A stretch of DNA of 64,000 nucleotides. Origin: GCA-2687025 sp964473525. Lineage in GTDB: Bacteria; Poribacteria; WGA-4E; GCA-2687025. How positions within the stretch are numbered: the first letter of the stretch is position 1; each line of letters begins with the position of its first letter. Shown here one piece after another: positions 9,560-17,457 of this stretch. The stretch covers positions 186,001 through 250,000 of the forward strand of contig CAYYPK010000001.1 in the NCBI GenBank assembly GCA_964473525.1, in the 5' to 3' direction. The notes beneath the pieces are model-generated. The model saw nothing but the letters and a program-made list of their open reading frames with translations. It searched no databases and had not been told where the DNA came from. The translations under genes were made by a program, and so were the position numbers.

Positions 9560-9677
9560 TCACGCGCCCCCGCGTAGCGACGCCCACACCACCGGCAGCG
9601 TGTCCGCACCGGGATCAGCAGCCTGCGGCCCCGACAGATTCGGGCTGAGTTCCTCGGGGCCCCACGCGCGGCCGCTG
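9560..9677 (-). pseudogene. 3'-terminal remnant of a LamG-domain gene
   Basis: The minus strand reads SGRAWGPEELSPNLSGPQ and continues to a stop at 9560. This is the same C-terminus as the intact LamG gene (12661-13455), whose tail reads SGRARDPEELSPNLSGPQ. The 118-nt blocks 9560-9677 and 12661-12778 align without gaps, at roughly 80% identity by eye. Upstream of 9677 the similarity ends abruptly and an in-frame TAG follows within a few codons, so no complete gene exists. It lies 35 nt downstream of the stop of TPR lipoprotein copy B. Confidence 0.75.
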
Positions 9678-9712
9678 GCGGCCGGCGCGCCGCCCTACGA
9701 GGCTCCGTGACC

Positions 9713-11008
9713 TCAACGGCGCCGTTCCATCCGTTCCTGGATGAGCGGGTCGTCGGGGAACTGCCGCTCCGCCTTCTCGAAGACTTCCGCGGCCTTGCCC
9801 GGCTTGCCGGCTTCGAGGTACTGCTGCGCCAGCTCCATGTACCGCCACGCCATCCAGTTCGTCGACTGCTTCGCGTAGCCGTCGAGGTTCTGCAACCCGC
9901 CGTACTTCTTCCCGGTGATGTTCTCGAACTCATCCGCCAGCGAGCGATAGTCGTCCACGGCGTTTCGGTATCGCTGCACAGGTTCTGGAGTTTCGGGCGT
10001 TGGCGCCGGAGGCCCCGGGATGCCGCCAGGCGACCGCGGCTCGGCCGACGGCCCTGGCCCTTCGACGGGCGGGGAGGTCGGCGCGTCGGAGGGCGAAGCG
10101 GCGTCGGGCCGACGCTTAGGTTCAGGAGCAGGCACGGCTGGCTCGACAGGTTGGATAGGGGACTGGCCGTTCCTCAAGAAGTCGCGGGCCCATCGCAGCG
10201 CGATGAATCCCGGCCCCACTTCGAGACCAGCGTCGTAATAGCTGGCGGCAGTCTCAGGATCGCCGAGTCGCTCATAGGCCCTGCCCATAAGGCTGTAGCC
10301 GAAGCCGGATTCGGGGTACACATCCAGGAGCCGTTGCGCGTACTCCATGCTCTCAAAGGGTTGGTCCATCGTCGTGCCGCTGGCGAGGTTTGCTAGAGCG
10401 TCGCCGTGGGTCGGGTCTAGCTCCAGCACCGCCAGAAACGCCGCGTGTCGATCTCGTGCCCGGTCCAACGGCAGTTTCCTAGCCCATAGCGCCAGTGCGT
10501 CCACCGATTTCGGGTCGTCTCGCAACGCCGCCTCGGCGTGGTGGAGGGCCCACTTGCGGCTGCCCCCTTGGCCGGCCCAGTATTCGGCGGCCTCCAACGG
10601 CGTCATCCCCTCGGTCATCACCGCATCCATCAGCGCGTCCGGCTCTGTCACGTGGTTGCCCGGAATGCTGTAGTGACGCAGAAGCAGATCAAGCTTCTCC
10701 GCCTGCGTAAGCGCCGGGTCATAGATCGACTCTTCAATCGGCCGACCCATTCTAGCGGTGATTTCCGCGTCGGGCAGCCTGTCTCCGCCTCCGGCCCCCG
10801 GGTCAGCGGGCCAGGCGGGGTCGTTGCCCGGTTCGTCGCTCGCCTGCCGCCGCTCGGCCGGCGCGGCCGCCACTCTCTGACTGGGAACGTCCGCGGCCGG
10901 GCCGTCAGGGCGGTTCCTGTCCGCCGCGGCATCCTGGCCTCGACAACCCGCCGCGGCCAGGAGTATGAGGCACATCGCGAACACCGCATACACTCGTCGA
11001 CCTAGCAT
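9713..11008 (-). CDS. TPR-containing lipoprotein (copy B)
   Basis: Secreted lipoprotein, 431 residues, paralogue of the gene at 6522. The signal peptide ends in a clear lipobox (LAAAGC, Cys about residue 20), so it should be anchored in a membrane. A Pro/Ala-rich linker, the module GRPIEES..DPALT, TPR-like repeats with PESGFGYSLMGRAYERLGD, another Pro-rich linker and the shared C-terminal ~90-residue module follow. The start at 11008 was chosen over 11302 because the signal peptide begins there and AGAGGA lies upstream. It may scaffold or recruit other exported proteins; no catalytic site is visible. Confidence 0.8.
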   Translation of the reverse strand: MLGRRVYAVFAMCLILLAAAGCRGQDAAADRNRPDGPAADVPSQRVAAAPAERRQASDEPGNDPAWPADPGAGGGDRLPDAEITARMGRPIEESIYDPALTQAEKLDLLLRHYSIPGNHVTEPDALMDAVMTEGMTPLEAAEYWAGQGGSRKWALHHAEAALRDDPKSVDALALWARKLPLDRARDRHAAFLAVLELDPTHGDALANLASGTTMDQPFESMEYAQRLLDVYPESGFGYSLMGRAYERLGDPETAASYYDAGLEVGPGFIALRWARDFLRNGQSPIQPVEPAVPAPEPKRRPDAASPSDAPTSPPVEGPGPSAEPRSPGGIPGPPAPTPETPEPVQRYRNAVDDYRSLADEFENITGKKYGGLQNLDGYAKQSTNWMAWRYMELAQQYLEAGKPGKAAEVFEKAERQFPDDPLIQERMERRR

Positions 11009-11070
11009 CGCGCATGGTCCTCTAGCGAAGGGACAGCGCGCGTGCACGGCCCGAGCCGGCCCTCCGCGCG

Positions 11071-12603
11071 TCACAGCGGCGCACGGTAGATGCGCTCGTC
11101 CGGCGTGATGGCGAAGACGTACGCGCTCGAAGCCGCCGCCTGCTTGACGATCCGTCCCCCTGGCAGCGGGCGCCGCCGTCGCCACCGCTTCCCCTCGTTG
11201 TCGGAGAAGAACAGCGTCCCGTCCGTGGTGAGGGCGTGCAGTCGGCCGCGCTCCAGGTTCAGCCACGTTGTCCCATGGTCGCGTAGACCCGCGCTGCGCC
11301 ACAGTCGACCGCTGTCCGTCGTCCGACTGACGCCGCGCTCGCCTTCACGGTAGTACGACCCCGGCTCAGTCAGCGTGCGATGCCTGTTGAGCACGCCCAG
11401 CTTGCTGTCCCCGAGATGGAAGCCTGGGGTCGCGAAGCCCTCTGCCCGCTGCCACGTCTGGCCCTCGTCGGTCGAGACGCCATAGCCGTACTTGGAGCCG
11501 ACGTATAGGCGTTCCCCAAGCACGGCGATGTTCGTTGCTTGCAGCCGACCGAGACCGTCGCTGGCGGGCCGCCACGTGCTCCCGTCCGTCGTCCGATACA
11601 CCCCGGAAGGGGAGCCCGCGAGGAGCTCGCGCTTGGTGGCTAGGAGAGACGAGGCTCGGAAACGGGCGCCGGGCGCGTCTGCCCACGGGGCTGACCCCTC
11701 CGTGGACTGGAAGACTCCGCGCGGCTCTCCCACGGCGCAGGTGAGATACCCCTGAGTGGTGTAGGCGACGCCCCCGTACGAGACGATCGGCCCGTCCTCG
11801 AAGGTTGGCGTGTGCCCCTGCTGCCGCGGATCCCTGCCCGCGGTCGTCGTTCGCAGCAGCTCCCAGGCGTCTCCGTCTGGCTGCATGCGATAGCCGACAC
11901 CCCACCTCGACGCGTACGACAACTCGCCACCGGATGCTGTAAGCAGTGGCGACCTGCGCGACCCGACCAGATCCCGCCGCGCGATGCCGCCGGACGCGGG
12001 AGCCCACGTGTCGGAGGCCGCATCAAGCTGCAGAACCTGTACCCACAGGCCCTCTTCCTCGACGGCGAGAAGCAACACGCGGCGTCCCAGGGCAGCCACC
12101 TGGAGGGGCCTAGTGCCGCCTAGACCTTGATCTAGGCGCGTCCATGCCTGCTTCCCCGCGCGCCGGACCCACACGCCTGACTCCGGCGCGCCCGTGACGA
12201 TGTACGCGTCGAAGTCCACGGCCGCCATCGAACGAACCGACGCGAGACCGAGCCCGCCCGTACAGTCGGCCCAGGCGCCGGCCGCGTCCAGGTACAGTAT
12301 TCGTCGCCCTGGTCGTTCCGGCGAGCCGTCGACAACGACGAATACGCACCGGTCTGATACTGCCGCTCTGAGAGGCGGGGAAGGCAACGCGGGGAGCCGC
12401 TCCCACCCGTTGGAGGCGTCGGCGGTGGCGTACATGCCGTCGTCCGTCCTCGCGTAGGCCACGCCAGACGAAGTGACCCCAACGAGGTGGGCGGCGCCTC
12501 CGCTCGGGCCGGCGATTTCCTCCCACCGCCCGCCGGAGTCGCAGCCTGCCACGCACGCCACGATAGCCAGCGCGGTGTAGATGCGGCTGAGTGCGTGTCG
12601 CAT
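11071..12603 (-). CDS. BNR/sialidase-like beta-propeller lipoprotein
   Basis: Lipoprotein of 510 residues: the signal peptide ends in VAGC (Cys about 21), followed by repeated blades with Asp-box-like segments such as STDEGQTW, SRTTDSGRLW and FSDNEGKRW. This pattern is typical of BNR/Ycf48/photosystem-stability-like propellers and of sialidase-fold proteins. No sialidase Arg triad could be identified, so a binding or structural role is as likely as hydrolysis. CGGAGGG lies a few nt before the ATG. It is in the same direction as the TPR lipoprotein (62 nt downstream) and the LamG gene (57 nt upstream), and may be co-transcribed with both. Confidence 0.72.
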   Translation of the reverse strand: MRHALSRIYTALAIVACVAGCDSGGRWEEIAGPSGGAAHLVGVTSSGVAYARTDDGMYATADASNGWERLPALPSPPLRAAVSDRCVFVVVDGSPERPGRRILYLDAAGAWADCTGGLGLASVRSMAAVDFDAYIVTGAPESGVWVRRAGKQAWTRLDQGLGGTRPLQVAALGRRVLLLAVEEEGLWVQVLQLDAASDTWAPASGGIARRDLVGSRRSPLLTASGGELSYASRWGVGYRMQPDGDAWELLRTTTAGRDPRQQGHTPTFEDGPIVSYGGVAYTTQGYLTCAVGEPRGVFQSTEGSAPWADAPGARFRASSLLATKRELLAGSPSGVYRTTDGSTWRPASDGLGRLQATNIAVLGERLYVGSKYGYGVSTDEGQTWQRAEGFATPGFHLGDSKLGVLNRHRTLTEPGSYYREGERGVSRTTDSGRLWRSAGLRDHGTTWLNLERGRLHALTTDGTLFFSDNEGKRWRRRRPLPGGRIVKQAAASSAYVFAITPDERIYRAPL

Positions 12604-12660
12604 GTACCCTCCGCGCCGTGCAACGCTCTACATCACGCCGGGACTTACCCAGCTACCGCG

Positions 12661-13455
12661 TCATTGGCCGGCGCGAAGATCCGCCCACACGACGGGCAGT
12701 GTGTCCGCCCCTGGATCGACCGCCTGTGGCCCCGACAGATTCGGGCTGAGTTCCTCCGGGTCGCGCGCGCGGCCGCTGATGCGCACTTCGTCCAGCAGGC
12801 CAACCCACTGGAACTCGCGGCTCGACTTGCTGCCTATGACGACGTCATGCCCGCCTCCCGCGCCTTCGAGGTCGCCCTTCGCGGCGGCGGCTCCGTCTTC
12901 CTCGCCGTTGATGTAGATGCGCACCTCGCTGCCGTCGTGCGTCCCAGCGACGTGGGTCCAGGTGTCCAGTTCCAGGGGGCTCGCTGCCGCCGCGTTGGCG
13001 ACTGTCCCACCAGCGTTCACGTGGAACTTCGGCACGGCGTTCTCCACGCCCAGGTGGTAGCGACCGACGATGGCGCCGCCCCAGTGCGTGCAGATGAGCT
13101 TCCAGCCTCCGAGGTCTGTCGGATAGACCCACGCCTCGACGGTGATGAGGTCCGGCTGCACGACATCCACCTCGTTCGGGACGGCGAGCTGCGTCCCGCC
13201 GTCGAACGAGAACGACCTGCCGCTAGCTCCGTCGGCGTTCCATTCGTCGTTGTCGTCCCACGCCGCGACGCCCTCGACGGCGGCCTCGACGCCGTTGTCC
13301 GATTCGTCGACGACTTCCGCGCCGTTCTTCTCGTTAAAGTGCCAGAGCGCCAGCGTATCGGCGTCCGGTCGGTACTCGTACCCGGTAGCTCCCCACGCCA
13401 CGCTCGCCGTCACTACCAGGCCCGCGATCGATCCCGCGACTGTCCGTATGCCCAT
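12661..13455 (-). CDS. Secreted LamG/concanavalin A-like domain protein
   Basis: Exported carbohydrate-binding-like protein of 264 residues. The signal peptide (cleavage near WGA, residue ~22) is followed by a single LamG/jelly-roll domain: LALWHFNE near the start, then VEAWVYPTDLGGW, TWTHVAGTHDGSEVRIYING and a C-terminal LLDEVRISGR strand, all hallmarks of LamG-like folds. The protein ends with a ~35-residue tail (ELSPNLSGPQ...). That tail is also found in the remnant at 9560. It probably binds a polysaccharide or sits at the cell surface. Confidence 0.82.
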   Translation of the reverse strand: MGIRTVAGSIAGLVVTASVAWGATGYEYRPDADTLALWHFNEKNGAEVVDESDNGVEAAVEGVAAWDDNDEWNADGASGRSFSFDGGTQLAVPNEVDVVQPDLITVEAWVYPTDLGGWKLICTHWGGAIVGRYHLGVENAVPKFHVNAGGTVANAAAASPLELDTWTHVAGTHDGSEVRIYINGEEDGAAAAKGDLEGAGGGHDVVIGSKSSREFQWVGLLDEVRISGRARDPEELSPNLSGPQAVDPGADTLPVVWADLRAGQ

Positions 13456-13599
13456 CGATACGCCTCCGACGATGTTCTACTGGGCGCCCAAGCGCGCCCC
13501 TGCCGTGCAACTAGTAGCCCGCGCCCAAGCGACGCCACTTCTCGTTCAGCGGCGACATGCGCTACGCTGCGGGCCGTTACGCACAGGATAGGGGGAATC

Positions 13600-14796
13600 A
13601 TGTCCGCTGGCACGCCGGCCGCCGTCGCGGCGCGCCGATCAGAGCATTCGCCAACGTCTGGCATCGCCGAAGCCGTCGCGTCTCTGCCGCCGGCTGGTGG
13701 GGTCGTCCACGTGCCGGCCGGCGCGTATCCGCTGCGCGCGACGGTGCATCTGCCGTCGGGCGTGCGGCTTGTCGGCGATGGGGTAGCCACGGTCCTGCGC
13801 GTCGCGCCGATCCAGCGGGTCGCGCTTGCGGCCGACGTTGACGTGGCAGCTCGCGTGGTCGAACTGGCGGGCGACCACTCATTCCGGCCGGGCGACGCCA
13901 TCGGTCTGACAGACCAGACGAACGCGGGTTGGTGGGGCACGCACGCGACCGTCTCCCACGTCGAAGGAACGACGTTGCGTATGGACGGCGAGGTTACGCG
14001 CGCGCTCAGCACGGAGCTCGACGCGCGCGCGGTGAATCTGTTCCCAGCCGTCCAGGCGAACGACGCGACGGACGTCGAGGTCACCGACCTGAGCATCCAG
14101 GGCCCGGAGGGGTACGCCGGCGCGTGGTGGGACTTCACGTACTCCGCCGTTCACATCGTAGGATGCCAGCGCTCACGTGTTCGCAACCTGAACGTGAGCA
14201 ACTGGCCCAGCGACGGCATTAGTATCCAACGCGGCTCCGACGCTCAGGTCACGGCATGCCAGGCGCACGGGAACACCGGCCACGGGTTCCACCCGGGAAC
14301 CGGGCTGGGCCAGAGCATCTGGTCGCACAACATCGCGAAGGGCAACGGGCGCGACGGACTGTTCTTCTGCATGGGCGTCCACCACACCGTGTGTAGCGAC
14401 AACGTCTTCACGGAGAACGGGCGGCACGGCATCGGCGGCGTGGCGGAGGGTGGCGACCACCACGACATCATCAGCGACAACGTCTGTTCGTACAACGCTC
14501 AGTGTGGGATCGACGCGAGTCGTGGTGAGGAACAGGTCATCACCGGCAACCTGTTGCTCGGTAACTCCCGCGAGAGCCCGGGGAAGTGGCCTGGCGTGCG
14601 TCTGCACGACATCCAGCGAGCGCTGGTTCAGGGCAACCGTTGCGCCGACGACCAGGAAACGCCAACGCAGACCGCGGGGATCGTGGAGAGCGGCGACAGC
14701 GACGGCAACCTGATATCCGGTAACCTGTGCACGGGGATGCAGACGAGCGTGCGGCTGGTCGGGCCGGGGAGCCAGGAGCACGCGAACCTTGCCTGA
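13600..14796 (+). CDS. Right-handed beta-helix protein (pectate lyase 3/NosD type)
   Basis: Protein of 398 residues forming a right-handed parallel beta-helix. After an N-terminal GGVVHVPAGAYPL segment, typical of pectate_lyase_3 entry strands, many PbH1-like turns follow (SDGISIQRGSDAQV, NGRHGIGGV, NLISGNLCTG). No signal peptide is evident, which is unusual for a polysaccharide lyase. The ATG at 13600 was preferred to far upstream starts because AGGGGG lies immediately before it and the fold begins here. It may act on or bind a polymeric sugar; catalytic residues cannot be assigned. It heads a three-gene plus-strand run. Confidence 0.8.
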   Translation: MSAGTPAAVAARRSEHSPTSGIAEAVASLPPAGGVVHVPAGAYPLRATVHLPSGVRLVGDGVATVLRVAPIQRVALAADVDVAARVVELAGDHSFRPGDAIGLTDQTNAGWWGTHATVSHVEGTTLRMDGEVTRALSTELDARAVNLFPAVQANDATDVEVTDLSIQGPEGYAGAWWDFTYSAVHIVGCQRSRVRNLNVSNWPSDGISIQRGSDAQVTACQAHGNTGHGFHPGTGLGQSIWSHNIAKGNGRDGLFFCMGVHHTVCSDNVFTENGRHGIGGVAEGGDHHDIISDNVCSYNAQCGIDASRGEEQVITGNLLLGNSRESPGKWPGVRLHDIQRALVQGNRCADDQETPTQTAGIVESGDSDGNLISGNLCTGMQTSVRLVGPGSQEHANLA

Positions 14797-14814
14797 CGCA
14801 CGGGAGACACACGG

Positions 14815-15672
14815 ATGCGAGTAGCGATGTTGCTGATTACCTGCCTTGCGCTGCCAGTGGCGGTGGCTGACGACGCCTTCCACGTCACGTCGAACCCGGG
14901 CGGACGCCACGCGCCGTTCTGGATGCTCGGGAAGTACGTCGACGTCCTGGACTTGAGCATCTACGCGACAGAGACGACCCCGGACGGCAAGGTGCGCCAC
15001 GCCGCGAACGTGTTGGCGCAGTACCTCGACAACGACGCCGACGGCCGCCCAGACAACCCGCGCGTGCACCGCGAACTCGTGTCGCGCTCCGCGGCGCTGG
15101 TGATGTTCGCCACCGAGGGCGAGGCCCGCTCTCACGGCATCTGGGGCCGTCTGCCAGACGGCGTGGCCGTGCAGGATCTCTACGGTGAGGAGACGCGTCC
15201 GGGCGGCGCAGCCGACGGAGTGTTTGACGCATCGCTGGAGGAGATACTGCATCTCATCACGCAGCATGGTTACGCGCACGCGTACCCTGACGTGTTCGGA
15301 GAGCGCCCCGACACGCGCGTCGCGGACGCCATGGACAAGGCGCGGGGCGGGCGCTTCCTGCAGGTTCCAGATGCATACCCCGACGAAGCCTGGTACTCCT
15401 ACGATGACGAGACGTGCGACTACGGGTGCCAGGTCACGGAGTACATGTACTGGGCCATCACGTCCCTGCTCGGTGGGCAGGAGTTCCCCGGCCGTGCGGA
15501 GGACATCGCCAACGAGTGGCGGCTCCCAACGCCTGCGTCCGTCCGTGAGCGCGACCCCGACGTGTATCGCATCCTGAGCGACCCGAAGTACCGCTTCCCG
15601 CGAAGGCTCCCCGACGGAGAGTACCGCGTGCGCGAGCGTCGCGCCCCCATCGCCCCTCCCGCAACGCCATAG
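14815..15672 (+). CDS. Unknown secreted protein
   Basis: Exported protein of 285 residues that I do not recognise. The signal peptide runs to about AVAD (residue 19). Conserved-looking features are a DNDADGRPDN acidic loop, which may bind Ca, and an EEILHLITQHGY segment that could place Glu and His ligands as in a metal-binding site. A CDYGCQVTEYMYW segment with two Cys lies near residue 205. It is 18 nt after the beta-helix gene and 12 nt before the aldolase gene, so co-transcription is likely. The function is open; a metal-dependent hydrolase is only a guess. Confidence 0.7.
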   Translation: MRVAMLLITCLALPVAVADDAFHVTSNPGGRHAPFWMLGKYVDVLDLSIYATETTPDGKVRHAANVLAQYLDNDADGRPDNPRVHRELVSRSAALVMFATEGEARSHGIWGRLPDGVAVQDLYGEETRPGGAADGVFDASLEEILHLITQHGYAHAYPDVFGERPDTRVADAMDKARGGRFLQVPDAYPDEAWYSYDDETCDYGCQVTEYMYWAITSLLGGQEFPGRAEDIANEWRLPTPASVRERDPDVYRILSDPKYRFPRRLPDGEYRVRERRAPIAPPATP

Positions 15673-15684
15673 AGAGTTCTGACC

Positions 15685-16785
15685 TTGACCGAGCAGGATA
15701 TCGGACGACACGTCGGCGACCTCGACACGCCCGTACTCATCGCCGACCTCGACGTCATGGAGAGCAACATTGAGCGGATGGCGGGCGTCATCGTGCGCGA
15801 CGCGGGTGTGAGATGGCGCCCGCACACGAAGGCGATGAAGTCGCCCGCCATCGCCCGCAAGCTGCTTGACGCCGGAGCCACTGGCATCACGTGCGCGAAG
15901 CTCGGCGAGGCGGAGGTCATGGCCGCCGCCGGGATAGACGACATCCTCATCGCGAACCAGATCGTCGGCGCCAAGAAGATCGCGCGTCTCGTTGCCCTCC
16001 GGCCGCTTGCCGACGTGATCGTAGCCGTGGACGCGGTCGCGAACGTCGAGATGCTGGGGCGGGCAGCGTCCGACGCGGGCGTGGAACTGCGGGTCGTCAT
16101 TGAGGTGGATGTGGGAATGGGCCGCGCGGGTGTGCCGCCGGGCGACCCGACCGTGGCGCTGGCCCGCGTCATCACGGCGACGCCGGGAGTGCGGTTCGCG
16201 GGTCTGTTCACGTGGGAGTCGCACGCCCTCGGAGTCACCGATCCTGACGAGAAGCGCCGCGCGGTCGAGGAGGCGCTCGCACGCGTCGCCGACACCGTCG
16301 GTCAGTGCCGCGACGCCGGGATGGATGTCGACATCGTCAGTTGCGGCGGCACCGGCACGTATTGGCTCAGCGCGCACTGCTCCGGCGTCACGGAGATACA
16401 GGCCGGGGGCGGCGTGTGGGGTGATCTCGTCTACGGCGAGCGGCTCGGTGTGGACCACGAGTACGCGCTCACGGTCCTGGCCACGGTCACAAGCCGACCG
16501 ACGCCGACGCGGATCATCTGCGACGCCGGCCGGAAGACGATGAGCATGGACGCCGCCGTGCCCAGGCCGCGTGGGATCCCAGGCGTGTCCGCCGTGCGGC
16601 TGTCGGCGGAGCACGGCATCATCACGCTAGGTGCTCCGAGCGACACGCCACACGTCGGCGACACGTTCGAGTTCGTCGTTGGCTACTCGGACACGACCGT
16701 GTTCCTGCACGACGCCATCGCCGCCGCGCGAGAGGGCGTTGTCGAGGCGGTCTGGAGCCTGCCAGGCCGCGGGAAGCTGCGGTAG
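15685..16785 (+). CDS. D-threonine aldolase-like PLP enzyme
   Basis: Fold-type III PLP enzyme of the alanine-racemase-like/low-specificity D-threonine aldolase family, 366 residues, normal length. The PLP lysine is in RPHTKAMKS (K49). Further family motifs are ITCAKLGEAEVM, ANQIVG and SCGGTGTY with GVTEIQAGGGVWGD. The C-terminal region holds HGIITL and HVGD, matching the His/Asp metal site of this family. It would cleave a D-beta-hydroxy-amino acid to glycine and an aldehyde, or dehydrate it. The TTG start at 15685 follows a GAGAG motif and lies 12 nt after the preceding gene. Confidence 0.88.
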   Translation: MTEQDIGRHVGDLDTPVLIADLDVMESNIERMAGVIVRDAGVRWRPHTKAMKSPAIARKLLDAGATGITCAKLGEAEVMAAAGIDDILIANQIVGAKKIARLVALRPLADVIVAVDAVANVEMLGRAASDAGVELRVVIEVDVGMGRAGVPPGDPTVALARVITATPGVRFAGLFTWESHALGVTDPDEKRRAVEEALARVADTVGQCRDAGMDVDIVSCGGTGTYWLSAHCSGVTEIQAGGGVWGDLVYGERLGVDHEYALTVLATVTSRPTPTRIICDAGRKTMSMDAAVPRPRGIPGVSAVRLSAEHGIITLGAPSDTPHVGDTFEFVVGYSDTTVFLHDAIAAAREGVVEAVWSLPGRGKLR

Positions 16786-17265
16786 CGCAACGGATCTAGC
16801 ACGTCGACTTGTGCTCGCGCGCGAACACGCGCCCGACGACCGAGTTGTCATAGGGCGGCCGTCGCGCCAATCGGCTGCACGGCCCGCTTTGCAGATCACG
16901 GCCGCGAGCCGCGCGCCGAGACCGAGCAGGTCGATGGGCTTCGTAACGTAGTCCGATGCCCCTGCGGCCATGCCGCGCTCTACGTCGCCGGGGAGCGCGC
17001 GCGCGGTCAGAAACACGACTGGCGTGCCGCGAAGATCGGCGTCAGACTGCATTCGCTGCAGCACCGACAGGCCGTCGGCGCCTGGCATCATCATATCCAA
17101 CAGCATCAGGTCAGGTCGGTGTCTGCGCGCGGCGGCGAGACCCTCTTCACCGTTCGCCGCACAGGTCACATCGTAGCCTCCGTGCTGCTCCAGCGCGGTG
17201 GACACCAGACGCCGATGGTCTGGGTCGTCGTCAACGTACAGTATGCTCTGTCGCTGCTTCGCCAT
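16627..17265 (-). CDS. CheY-like response regulator receiver, probable frameshift at its end
   Basis: Single receiver domain of a two-component system. VDDDPDH gives the acidic pair near the N-terminus, LLDMMMPG the phospho-acceptor Asp, FLTA the Thr and DYVTKPID the Lys. A GGAGG sits just before the ATG at 17265. As read, the frame runs to 16627 and overlaps the aldolase gene by 159 nt, but codons after about 16890 lose the G/C-ending bias. In the other frame, entered at the AAA run around 16888-16890, nearly every third base is G or C and a stop falls at 16796, just past the convergent gene. A one-base deletion is therefore likely; the true gene is probably 16796-17265. No output domain is present. 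No kinase is adjacent. Confidence 0.75.
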   Translation of the reverse strand: MAKQRQSILYVDDDPDHRRLVSTALEQHGGYDVTCAANGEEGLAAARRHRPDLMLLDMMMPGADGLSVLQRMQSDADLRGTPVVFLTARALPGDVERGMAAGASDYVTKPIDLLGLGARLAAVICKAGRAADWRDGRPMTTRSSGACSRASTSRRARSVALPQLPAAWQAPDRLDNALSRGGDGVVQEHGRVRVANDELERVADVWRVARST

Positions 17266-17457
17266 TCTGCCTCCAAGGCCGGGGCCCACGCCCGGCCTGC
17301 TATCGCGTGGTGTTCGCATGTGAACACTCTCGGTCTGCTTGCCCTGTACACCGCAACTGCTATGCCACTGGCCGTCTTGCTCAGGGGCGAGGAGTCAGGC
17401 ACGCTTGCGGCAGCGCCCAGGGCGGAGTCAGCCAGAGTGGCGTCACAGGGAGACGAT

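Noticed and set aside
14173..16614. 813-residue ORF on the minus strand
   Set aside because: It lies opposite the beta-helix, unknown secreted and aldolase genes, which have family motifs and ribosome sites; the ORF has low-complexity Arg/His/Val-rich content typical of antisense frames in GC-rich DNA.
17312..17328. TGTTC-N6-GAACA palindrome as a LexA box
   Set aside because: The arms are inverted relative to the GAAC-N4-GTTC LexA consensus and no SOS gene is adjacent.
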